Assembly (NCBI RefSeq): GCF_026210795.1 | Contig: NC_089435.1 | Location: 2,666,001-2,730,000 of the forward strand | DNA: 64,000 nucleotides | Origin: Rhizophagus irregularis | Taxonomy: Eukaryota; Glomeromycota; Glomeromycetes; Glomerales; Glomeraceae | Direction of reading: 5' to 3' | Part shown: one piece after another, positions 45,028-55,238 of the stretch | Layout of the letters: each line of letters starts with the position of its first letter | How positions within the stretch are numbered: position 1 is the stretch's first letter | Notes under the pieces: model-generated | The model's database searches: none | Told to the model about the DNA's origin: nothing | The model's input: the letters and a program-made list of their open reading frames with translations, nothing else | Program-made: the position numbers and the translations under genes

Positions 45028-46609
45028 ATGTTGGACGTATGTTTCGATTGTAAACGACCAAAAACCGGTGATTTATGCCGAAAATGCATTAGTGAATTAT
45101 TACAACCGAATTGGACTAGCGGAAATAAATACATCGACAAGTTTATCCAAGAGGCTCAACTAAAAGCAAATAATTCTTATGAAATTATAGAATGGATTCC
45201 TTTTAATAGATTAAGAAATATTGAATATTTAGCTCATGGCGGTTTCAGTACCATTTATAAGGCAATTTGGTTAGATGGATATATAAATTATGGTGTCAAA
45301 AGACATCGTAATCCACTTAATTATGAGGATCATAAAATTGCAAAAGAAAAAGATGTCAAGTCACCACTTAATAAAAATGAAAAAGAGGGAATTCGCGTTG
45401 CATTAAAAAGCTTAAAAAATTCTTCAAATATTAGTGATTATTTCTTAAATGAAGTAAGTTTTCTTTCAAAAAAAAAAAACATGTGCAGCATTTATTTTAA
45501 TAAAATAACTTATTATTTATTTATATTTGATTAATATTTAGTTGAAAAATCATTTACAATGTATGTTGAGTTCAAATGCAGCAGCAGTACCCATGTTTGG
45601 AATAACCCAAGATCCAGAAACATCGAACTACCTGATAGTAATGAATTTAATGAATGGAGGAAATTTAAGATCTAATTTATTAATAATAAAATATAATCCA
45701 CTTGAAAAATATGAAGATTTAGCGGATATTGCATATGCACTTCTAACTTTACATAAACGTAATTTAGTTCATGGTGATTTCCATAGTGGAAATATCCTTT
45801 GTAGTAGTAATGTTGCCTCTATAAATTATATAAGTGATTTTGGATTAAGTAGACCAGTAAATCAAACTATTAATTCGAATGAAATTTATGGAGTGATTCC
45901 TTATATGGCTCCAGAGGTATTACGTGGTAAACCATATACTAAAGCAGCCGATATTTATTCTTTTGGAATTATTATGTGGGAATTTACATCTGGTATTCCT
46001 ACTTTCAACGATAGACCTCATGATTTTAATCTTTCTTTAGATATTTGTAAAGGTTTGAGACCAGAAATCGTTAAAGGTACATTGCCAGTTTATGCAAGAT
46101 TAATGAAGAGGTGTTGGGATTCTGATCCTAATAAAAGGCCAACAGCTGATGAATTAAATCAAATCATTTTTTTTTGGTATAACTATTATCCGAAAGACTT
46201 TGGTAATAAAATTATAGCTGTCCCTAGTGAGTTATAAAATTTTTTATTTCATTTAATTATTCGGATTTCTTTTATCAAATTATTATAAAAAGTCTATTAA
46301 AATATTTATTTAGGTAATGAACTAATTACTAAGAATCATCCATTATCTTGCTACACAAGCAGAAAAATAAATTACTCTGCAAAAATAAATGAAATTTTAT
46401 CTCAGGAAGAATTAAGCACTAAATTCGTAATAGATGAAAAAAAAGGAATTATTAATGAAATAACATTATTAAGTGAAAGTTTAGGTAAAAAAAAAAATAT
46501 TATGCCAAATTTTTTTAACCTTTTTATTACTGTAATTTACTTTTCAAACATTTTAATTTTATACTTTTTTAACATTTTCAACTTAGATAACTTTATAATT
46601 TCTGATTAA
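45028..46609 (+). CDS. protein kinase, array copy 3 (TKL-like, 434 aa)
   Basis: Four exons: 45028-45453, 45542-46226, 46314-46484 and 46587-46609, total 435 codons, all phases consistent. The N-terminus VCFDCKRPKTGDLCRKC has two Cys pairs and may bind zinc. The kinase core has AHGGFSTIYKA, VALKSLKN, HGDFHSGN, ISDFGLSR, MAPEVLRG and the final CWDSDPNKRP. The segment from ISDFGLSR to the end of the domain is nearly identical to copies 1 and 2, while the hinge to catalytic loop (AYALLTLHKRNLVHGD) differs more. That could reflect recent duplication, gene conversion, or selection on the variable part. The last coding exon is shorter than in copy 1. It looks intact. The substrate is unknown. Confidence 0.85.
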
Positions 46610-47738
46610 TGAGAGGATCCCAGAATACAAGAAATTTTATATAGTGAACCTTATCTAGAAAAATAGGTAAAGCTTACAGTCAAATTTAATTAAAGTGCAC
46701 CGAAATTAACAAAAATATACATAAAATTTAATTGAAAATTTTAGTTAAAATGTACTACTATAAAACTTTATGTTTTAACTACAATATGTACGACAAAAAT
46801 TTTAATCATCATTATCACTTATTCTATTTTTCATAATTTTACAGTATTTACAAATTACAATGCTATTTGCCAATGATAATAATTGCAAGTCAGATAACCA
46901 TAACACTTTATCTGCCATTTTGATGTACCATGAAAATAACTTTTTACATTATCGGTGCAAATTAATGATCAGATATCACAAAAAATCTGGTATGAATTCA
47001 ACTAGCGTCCAACTCCATCTAGCGTTTCAGCTTTAATATAACTTGTACCACGTTTCTATCATAGTGACAGTTTTAACCTCTAAATCTAAAATTTTTATAA
47101 ATAATTAGACATATCACAAACACTGCTATAATTTCTGCGATAAAAATTGATGGCGTTTCATCCACAAAAAAGAAATAATTTTCAGCTTTAAATTTGATGA
47201 CAAACATGATGGATGTAGATCAATAGTGATGCTAAATGTGGTAATTTCTAATTAAAAAGTAGGCAATTGACTATATTATATTCGTAACTATTTTTTGTAT
47301 TGCAAAAAATTTTAGCGTAGAATAAACTGAATCAGCAGGACTATTCAAAGTTGAAATTGTTTATTTAGATTACTTGATTTTTTTGATAATAAAAATATGG
47401 TGTATTTCTACTAGTAGGTAGATATAAAATTTGCAACAATTTAATATATATAATTCTAAATTCATATATATAAATATATAAACTTTTTTTTGTTGATAAT
47501 AAACAACAAAAATCTTAGTTTATTTAATTTATTTTTTTTTTTATGAATACAGTATTAAAAATAAAATAAATAAAATCTGAACAGTCCTATTTCAAAAATA
47601 TGATATAATATGTTGAAAATATTTATTTAATTAGAGTAAACATATTCTATGTATAGATTTCTCTTTTGTAATTCTTCGAAATTTAAAATTTATAAAGTTA
47701 AAACTAACTCCGTTAGTGTAATACACGATAAGCCAATT
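46610..47738. other. spacer between kinase copies 3 and 4
   Basis: AT-rich with no supported ORF. A segment at about 46650-47230 is not found after copies 1 and 2 and may be an insertion of unknown type. The right part resumes the array spacer. Confidence 0.4.
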
Positions 47739-47951
47739 AGTGTTTCGATCCGGATAAAACCTCAAATATTTTAACGTGGGATTATGATTAAAAAAGGTTA
47801 CAAATTTCGGCTTTGAGTGGACTATAATTTCGGCCAGAATTAAAATAATATTATTCCATAAATTTTTATTAATTTTGGTGGTCCCAACCTAAATTAACCG
47901 AGCCGGTATCCGGATAAAAACCGGATAAAACCGCTACGGATCGAAACTCTA
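47739..47951. mobile_element. 213-bp hAT-like miniature element with 8-bp target duplication
   Basis: Inverted ends TAGTGTTTCGATCC (47739-47752) and GGATCGAAACTCTA (47938-47951) differ at one base. They are flanked by perfect 8-bp copies AAGCCAAT at 47731-47738 and 47952-47959. The ends fit the hAT pattern TAGNG. Subterminal CCGGATAAAACC repeats occur near both ends. No ORF. It sits in the spacer just upstream of kinase copy 4, in a stretch that aligns with the other spacers if removed. Confidence 0.85.
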
Positions 47952-48049
47952 AAGCCAATCATTTTTATTTAGATGACCTTATATAGATTAATTTGTTTGA
48001 AAATCAACCAACATAAATATAACTTCGTTGGAATTTCATAATTTCAGTG

Positions 48050-48700
48050 TTTTTTTAAATACTGTATTAATGGCATACATAACATATATTTTAATTGTAA
48101 ACGACCAAATACTGGTCTTAGGTGCCTGACTTGCATTGGCAAATTATTACAACAGAATTAGACTAGCGGAAATAAATACATTGCAAGTTTATCCAAGAGG
48201 CTCATTAACAGTCAACGTGACTTTATAGAATAGATTCCTTTAAAAGATTAAGAATTATCGAATATCTAACTCATGGTGGTTTATAAGGCAATTTGGTTAG
48301 ATGGGTTTATAACTTTTGGTAATAGTGTCCAAGAGGATTATGAAATTGCAAAAGAAAAAAATGTCAAGTCACCACTTAATAAAAATGAAAAATAAATTCT
48401 TCGAATATTAGTATTTATTTTGATAAATAACTTAATTTTTAGATGAAAAATCATTTACAATGTGTGAGTTCAAATGCTTTGTCAACTGTACGCATTTTTG
48501 GAATAACTCAAGGTCCAGAAACATCGATAGTAATGCCTTTAGCAAATGAAGGATCTAATTTATTAATAAAAAAAAATATAATCCACTTGAAAAATATCAA
48601 AATTGCAAGTGTACTTCTAAATTTACATAAAAGTAATTTAATTCATGATGATTTCCACAGTGGAAATATTCTTTTGGATAATACTATTCCCTATAAAAAA
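48050..48700 (+). pseudogene. protein kinase, array copy 4, decayed and truncated
   Basis: The array leader (CATAATTTCAGTGTTT) is followed by a copy of exon 1 with many small deletions and stops (for example GAATTAGACTAGCGG where others read an open frame). The first intron is nearly lost. Exon 2 begins at about 48443 (KNHLQCVSSNALSTVR), keeps LIHDDFHSGNILLD and then breaks off after about 48697. The catalytic loop has Asp-Asp in place of Gly-Asp. DFG and everything after it are missing, replaced by unrelated AT-rich sequence. This is the dead end of the array. Confidence 0.8.
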
Positions 48701-48839
48701 ATTGGATACGTTTTTTATAAAGTTTTTATACGATTTTTTTCCTTAGAAATAACGTATCATAATAGGATACGGAAAAATGCACAATTCCGTATCACTAAAA
48801 ATATATTGATACTGTTGATGACTACAGAACTTTAGTTTC

Positions 48840-51800
48840 AAACTAATTGCACACGTATTTCACGCTTCGTTATGTATGCCTTTGCCTCTTTGTTAAACGT
48901 TGGGTTTTTCCTTTGTGTATCACTTTGCAACGTATTGGTTGAACATTCATGTGCATGCAGTTAACTTGTTTATATAAACCCTTACTTTGATGAGTTTGAT
49001 CTTCCGATCTTCCTTTCTGTCTTTCCTTTCCTTTCTCTTTTCTCGTCTTATTTTTGTTATTTTTTCTAAAATTTTCTTCTTTTTTCGTCACCCCCCTTTT
49101 AAAAAAAAAATTTTTTTTTTCGTACCTCACTTTATAAAAGTTTTTTTTCGTCACTCTCCTTTAAAAGAAAAATTTTTTTGATTTTATTCTTTTATTTCCA
49201 CTCTTCTTTTTTTTTTAAAAAAAAATTTTTTCTATTTCCTCTTCATAAAAATTTTTTAACTTTACTAACTTCGTTACCCCTCTTTTTAAAAAAATATTTT
49301 TTTTTGATTTATTCTTTATTCCCCTTTCTTTTTTATTTATATTTATCCCTTTTTTATTTCATAGGCCAGCAGATTTTTTTTTTTGTGAGAAGATTCAGTT
49401 TTTTTTTTCTTTTTTGTAGATCAGTTTGGGAGTCCTTTCCTTTCTGTAGGATGGTTCAGGATTTTTTCTTTTTTTAGGTCAGTTCAAATTTTCTTTTTTT
49501 TTTGTAAGTTGGGTTCAGATTCTTTTCTTTTTGTAGGTTGTTTCAGTTTTGTTGCTTCAGAGTCTTCTTTTTTGTAGGTCAGTTTTGGATTTATTTTGTT
49601 GTTTTGGTTTCTTTTTCATCAGACGCTTCATAATTCTTTTCTTTCATGTAGGTCAGACATTCTGGAGTTCTCTTTCTTTTTTTGTAGGAATGGGCGTTAC
49701 CGGTGTCAGCACTTGAAACGGATTGTTATAAAAACACCAGAATACCGAGCACCCTGAAATTTTCACTGTATGTCTCAAGCATTACTTTCTATCATCTATG
49801 CGAGTGGAACGTTTTCGTTTTATTTCAGTTCCATAAGTAGTGGACCACAAATGCCGTTTGTTTTGAATAGAACATAACTCCCAAATCTCTTAAGCCATAA
49901 ACATCTGATTTTTACTGCGGATTTATGAAATGGCAAACGATGGCATAGATAAGAAACCGAAAAATAGGGGAGAGTTCAGTTATCCAACAAATGGGGGATT
50001 TTTGTGTCCCTAAGAACGGTTGTAATTTCCATTAAAGCTGCGTGTGCCTCACGAATTATAAGGCGTTTTGTAACGTGTCCGCACTTGCAGTACAAATGCC
50101 CGCCTAGTACGAGTCTGAGACCCAGGATAATATACCGAAACCTCTGCTTCATACCCAGAGGATAGTTTACCTGAAGGAGATACTCCGGAGGAACTTGAAG
50201 AGAGGCGTGGTAGCTTTAAGTCTTATAGTAACGGTTAACGTTATTAAGAATTACACTGTATAGTACAAAGATTGCTCTAAAGTCACCTCATTTTTGTCCT
50301 ATTTGTATAATAGTGGGCTTTGCCCTGAATGTGAGCTTCGCTTAGTTACACTCTTGCCACCCTTTGGACTAAAGTCTCAACAACGCCTGGTAATTATAAT
50401 AACATATAAATGTTTGTTATCAATGACAGGGTCGTACATTATTACGTACCTAATATCTCCAGTGAACGTCTTACTTCTCTCTCAACCACGCTTCTTATTC
50501 GTTCATTGTTAATAACAATCAATTGTAAGTATGAATGTTAATCCATGCGGTCATTTTCTTTTAGGAATGAATCCCAGTATTAGTGAATATTATAATGGCT
50601 AGTTACGCAGATAATTTGTCACATGTTCTGAATGGTACACATGGATAGATGAAATGTTATTGATAACTGTTTTTGTTCTCCCATCCAAGTGTAGTAGAGT
50701 AAAATTTTATACACCTAAACAAGATCATGCTGATAGTTAAATTTACTAATACGATAATATTACACAAAAAATATACATTTGGATATTAAAAATTCTAATA
50801 ATAATAAATTAATTAATTTTATAGTCGATATGATTGCAAATACTGTATATTTATTATTTAAACATTAACATAAATATCAGTCTGTCAAAATCAGCATAAT
50901 CCTAATAGACATAGGCTGATCAATAAAAAGATAATTAATTTCTTAGTATTACGAATTTATATATAAATAACAGCACATGTATTGTTTGTAGTTGTTAATA
51001 ATTATTTATTTTTATAAATTTATCACAATAAATTTTATTTTTAAAATTATTAGCAATATTGGCAAAATAACAATAAATAAATAAATAATAACCCTAGTAA
51101 TGTTTTCATCTATATAACTAAAAAAATTGGTCATGTTTAGATTACCGTATATAAATAATTTGAATTGTGTAATATGAAACACATGATCTGCCGCGCCTAA
51201 TCTATTCCATATTAGGTTAGTAATACTAAAAAAATTCCTGTGTAACCTAACGTTTAGATTAGCTGCCACATGATTTGTCTACGCTTGAAAAATTACTAAT
51301 ATAAAATACTTTAAATTATTTTTATTTCTGGTAATTAAAGTTTTGCTAATATTAATAAGTAATAGACAATTAAACTTATTAAGTTAATAAATTGTAAATT
51401 TTTTTAAAAACAGTATCGCTCTTCTTTTTTACAATTAGTAATTTTTTTTATTTTTTTTTTTAGGATTTTTTTTTTAATTTAGAAATTTTTTCAGATTTTT
51501 TTTTCCGACAATAGATCGGACTTTGTCTTTCTTTATGTTCGGTACTGACATTTACTAATATTAATTAGTAATAGTTAGTTCTCGGTTATAAAAAAAATTT
51601 ACTTTTTTTTTGATTGGCGTCATTCTAATACTATTAAGTAATAGTTCTATCGATTTTTTTAGTAATAACAATAAGTTTTGGTGATAAGAATATTTTTTTT
51701 TTTTTGTAACAATAGATTTGATAATGGAAATTTTTTTTTGGTATAAATTTTTTTTAAATAGATTACTATGATATAATCTTCTGTAATAATACATTCATAT

Positions 51801-52359
51801 GATGGTATTCTTGGTGATGAGAAATTTTTTTTTTTTTTGTAACATTTAATTAATTTTGCGATGAGTCTGTAAACATATAATTAAACCATAAATTCTATAA
51901 TGCAACATTTGTTTAAGTTATTGTAATACTAAATTATTTTAATTTAATCATATTATAAACATACCTCACATTATTGTATTGTAAATATTGTAAATATAAA
52001 TACTGTATGTTCAGTATTATACAAAAATTAAATTGTTAGTCCAATATTAATAAATACAAATCTACATAACTACTTCAAGAAATTTTTCTAATATGTAAAA
52101 GAATTTTTCTATATAAAAAAATTTTTTCTAAAGGTACTGACTACCTTTCAGACCCCTTTCTTAGGTTTTTTTTTCACCTTTTTAAATTTTTATTTTATTT
52201 AATTTTATTATTTGTTTTATTTTGAATTATTTATTTACTTTCAATTCTTCAATTTCTAATTACAAACAAAATTAGTATTATATAAGTAACAAAATTTCTA
52301 AACATAAATCAGAATTTTCTTTTCAATACATATTACTATAATATGCAATTAATATATAT
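48840..52359. other. gene-poor stretch with pyrimidine-rich repeats
   Basis: 48990-49370 is dominated by T/C tracts that create spurious open frames on both strands. 49370-49690 is an irregular repeat (listed separately). 49690-50320 is GC-richer and lacks a protein frame; it contains GGGCTTTGCCC-type hairpins near 50313 and may be an untranslated part of a retroelement. 50320-52359 is AT-rich with nothing supported. Confidence 0.4.
49370..49690 (+). repeat. irregular polypyrimidine repeat with TAGGTCAG core
   Basis: At least seven copies of CTTTTTGTAGGTCAGTT-like units separated by about 30-55 bases, each with a T/C-rich lead and TTCAG or TCAG after it. The variable spacing suggests decay of a tandem repeat. 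Every unit looks like a splice acceptor, which could confuse gene prediction here. Confidence 0.55.
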
Positions 52360-52388
52360 CCCGGCGCAGCGCGACGGGTTACAGCTAG
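52360..52388 (+). mobile_element. Helitron-like 3' terminus
   Basis: A GC-rich hairpin (CCCGGCGCAGCGCGACGGG, 52360-52378) in very AT-rich DNA is followed six bases later by CTAG (52385-52388) and then T. A short hairpin just before CTRR at an A|T junction is the hallmark of Helitron 3' ends. The 5' end was not found, so the length of the element is unknown. It ends 28 bases from the stop codon of the kinase-Sel1 gene. Confidence 0.4.
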
Positions 52389-52416
52389 TTTTATCTAAAT
52401 TTAAATAAAAAAATTT

Positions 52417-55238
52417 TTAAATTACATTACATGAATCGGTTAGATTCTTTTCCCTAAGTTTTTCTAATTTATTTTGAGCATCTTGACATCCTTGCTTAGC
52501 TGATTTTTTGTACCAATAAATTGCTTTATTTATATCTTTAACAGTTCCTAATCCATTCTCATACATCATAGCAAGATTATATTGAGCTGTACTATTTTCC
52601 AAATCTGCTGATCTTTGATAAAATTCAAATGCTTTTTTTATATTAATATCAATTCCAATTCCATTTTGATAAAAATATCCTAAACTATTCATTCCATCCA
52701 CATTTCCTAAATCTACTGCTTTTTGAAATAATTCAAATGCTTTTTTCTTATCAATATCAGTTCCAATTCCATTTTGATAACAATATCCTAAATTAAATAT
52801 TCCAATTGCATTTTCTAAATCTGCTGCCTTTTGATATAACTCTAATGCTTTTTTCTTATCAACATCAGTTCCAATTCCATGTTGATAACAATATCCTAAA
52901 CTATTTATTCCATATGAATTTCCTAAATCTGCTGCCTTTTGATATAATTCAAATGCTTTTTTCTTATCAATATCAGTTCCAATTCCATATTGATAACATT
53001 GTCCTAAACTACTCATTCCATCTAAATTTTCTAAATCTGCTGCCTTTTGATATAATTCAAATGCTTTATTCTCATTAATATCAGTTCCAATTCCATTTTC
53101 ATAACAATATCCTAAATGATCTATTCCAGATGAATTTTCTAAACCTGTTGCCTTTTGAAATAATTCAAATGCTTTTTTCTTATCAATATCGGTTCCAATT
53201 CCATTTTGATAGCAATGTCCTAAACCAATCATTCCATATGAATTTTCTAAATCTACTGCCTTTTGAAATAATTCAAATGCTTTTTTCTTATCAATATCAG
53301 TTTCAATTCCTTTTATATAATAATATCCCAAAATACATATTCCAAATGCACTTCCTAAATCTGCAGTTTTTTGATAAAGTTCAAATGCTTTTTTCTTATC
53401 AATATCGGTTCCAATTCCATATAGATAACAATATCCTAAACCATTTATTCCTAATAAATTTCCTAAATCTGCTGCCTTTTGTAATAACTCAAATGCTTTT
53501 TTCTTATCAATATCAGTTCCAATTCCTTTTATATAATAATATCCCAAAATACATATTCCAAATGCATTTCCTAAGTCTGCAGCCTTTTGATTTAATTGAA
53601 ATGCTTTTTGCTTATTAATACTCATTCCAACTCCTAAAAAATTAAGTTGACCAAGTAAGACAAGAGAATTTGAGCTATTTTGATTATTTAATAATAAATT
53701 ATTATATTCTTGTAAAGTTATATTATGGCTATTAAGACAAGTTAGTAATTTTTGTTTTCCTTCTTCAATACTATCATAATCAAGAAGATTAATCATATCA
53801 TTGACTATCATATCAAAGCTATTCTCAAATTGGTTACTTAATGATATTGAAGATTCTATTTTTTTTGTATTCATCATATTGAAGTCTTGAATAAGTTTAG
53901 ATAAATCTCCATGTAATGAATCAATATTTTCAGAAATTTTAATTGGCTGTTGATTGTTTGATGATTGAATATTCTTGTTATTATCATGTAAGTGAAGATC
54001 TTTTATAATTATATTTTCTTTTGTCATTTTTGCCTTTAATTCATTGACCACTTGATTGATAGTTGGACGGTTATCAGGTTCAATATTCCAACAATCTACA
54101 AAAAAATGTCTTAATTAATCATAAATTGTAGGTTTGAATTGTAAGTTTGCCAGTATTTACCAGTATAAATTTTTATATATTCTTCAGGTGTATCAGGAAT
54201 AGGTTTCTCTCTAAGGCCTTGAAAAATTGCCATAGCCAATCCAAGATCATTTAATTCATCACCAAAAGGTGGTCTGCCACTGGATATTTCCCATAAGAGT
54301 ACGCCAATACTGTAAACATCACTCTTTTTGTTTAATGAGTATACTTTTATTTGGTTTTCACTATTTACTTTTCTATTGAATATTTTTGGATCAATATAAG
54401 GAATTAATCCAAATGTTTTTGATTGAGGGTTGGATATTTCCTCAATTCTTTTTGATAAACCAAAATCTGCTAACTTAATAGTCTTCTGATGGACTAACAC
54501 GTTATTGGAGTGCTATTAATATTAATTAAGGTTATAATAAAGTAAACATTAAAATAAAACACATAATAAATTGTAAAATATTTACTAAATCACGGTGCAT
54601 GATCCCTTCATCGTGTAAACATAATACTGCATAAGCCAGTTGGAATGCAAGATCAAGTTTATCTTCCCAAGTAAGATTTTCAAAATTTTCTTTTAAATAT
54701 TTTCGGAGAGTACCATTTTCAGCATATTCTATCACCAATGAATACACTTTTTTTTGAGTTTCTTTTTTAAAAAGAAAATTTTACGAATTAGATAATTAAT
54801 TATTATATATTATAAAATAAAATAATATTAGAACTTATCAATTATCATACCTCTAGAAATTGTGACACCATAGAAACGAATAACATTATCATGAAAATCA
54901 ACTTCACGTTGAAGTTGAATCTAGTAATAAATAAAATATTACATTAATAAAAAACTTAGATATTTATAATTAATTAATGAGATATGGTTAATAATTACCT
55001 CACGAATAATTGCTTTAACTGTAGCATCATTGATATTAAAAAAAGATTTTATTGCGTAACGCTTATGTGAATTCTTCCAATTTGCACGACTAACTTTTCC
55101 AAAGCCACCGAAACCAATTTCTTGAATATCATAAAATAGGTCAAATTCATAATATTTAATAAGTTTTTTAGAAATGGCTTCTTCAATCCATTTATTTAAA
55201 TCATTTGAATTGTTAACAAGTTCAGCGTTATTAGACAT
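52417..55238 (-). CDS. protein kinase fused to Sel1 repeats (833 aa)
   Basis: Five exons on the - strand: 54999-55238, 54851-54920, 54586-54746, 54161-54512 and 52417-54095; all introns are GT-AG and phases sum to 834 codons. The kinase domain has the Gly loop GFGGFGKVSRA, YAIKSFF, hinge VIEYAENGTL, catalytic loop HRDLHSNN (canonical HRD), ADFGLSKR, a changed activation end (PYIDPKIF instead of APE-type) and DVYSIGVLLWE. After a Ser/Asn/Gln linker come about eleven Sel1 repeats of 36 aa, with the consensus KAFELYQKAADLGN and GYCYQxGIGTDIDKKK. Sel1 arrays are TPR-like scaffolds. This domain pair is a hallmark family of arbuscular mycorrhizal fungi. The repeats are nearly identical in DNA, suggesting recent expansion, so collapse or expansion in assembly is possible. 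Confidence 0.9.
52560..53640 (-). repeat. 108-bp coding tandem repeats (Sel1 units)
   Basis: About eleven in-frame repeats of 36 codons inside the kinase-Sel1 gene. Stretches such as TTCAAATGCTTTTTTCTTATC (+ strand, in part) recur almost unchanged. The open frames seen on the + strand here are mirror translations of the repeat. Confidence 0.85.

Noticed and set aside
48870-49477. Lys-rich and Phe-rich open frames
   Set aside because: Produced by long T/C and A tracts.
50294-50512. 72-codon frame with a CPEC motif
   Set aside because: The single Cys pair sits in a GC hairpin repeat; the rest is not protein-like.
52806-53618. Two long open frames on the + strand inside the Sel1 region
   Set aside because: Mirror frames of the Sel1 coding repeats; repetitive and without independent support.
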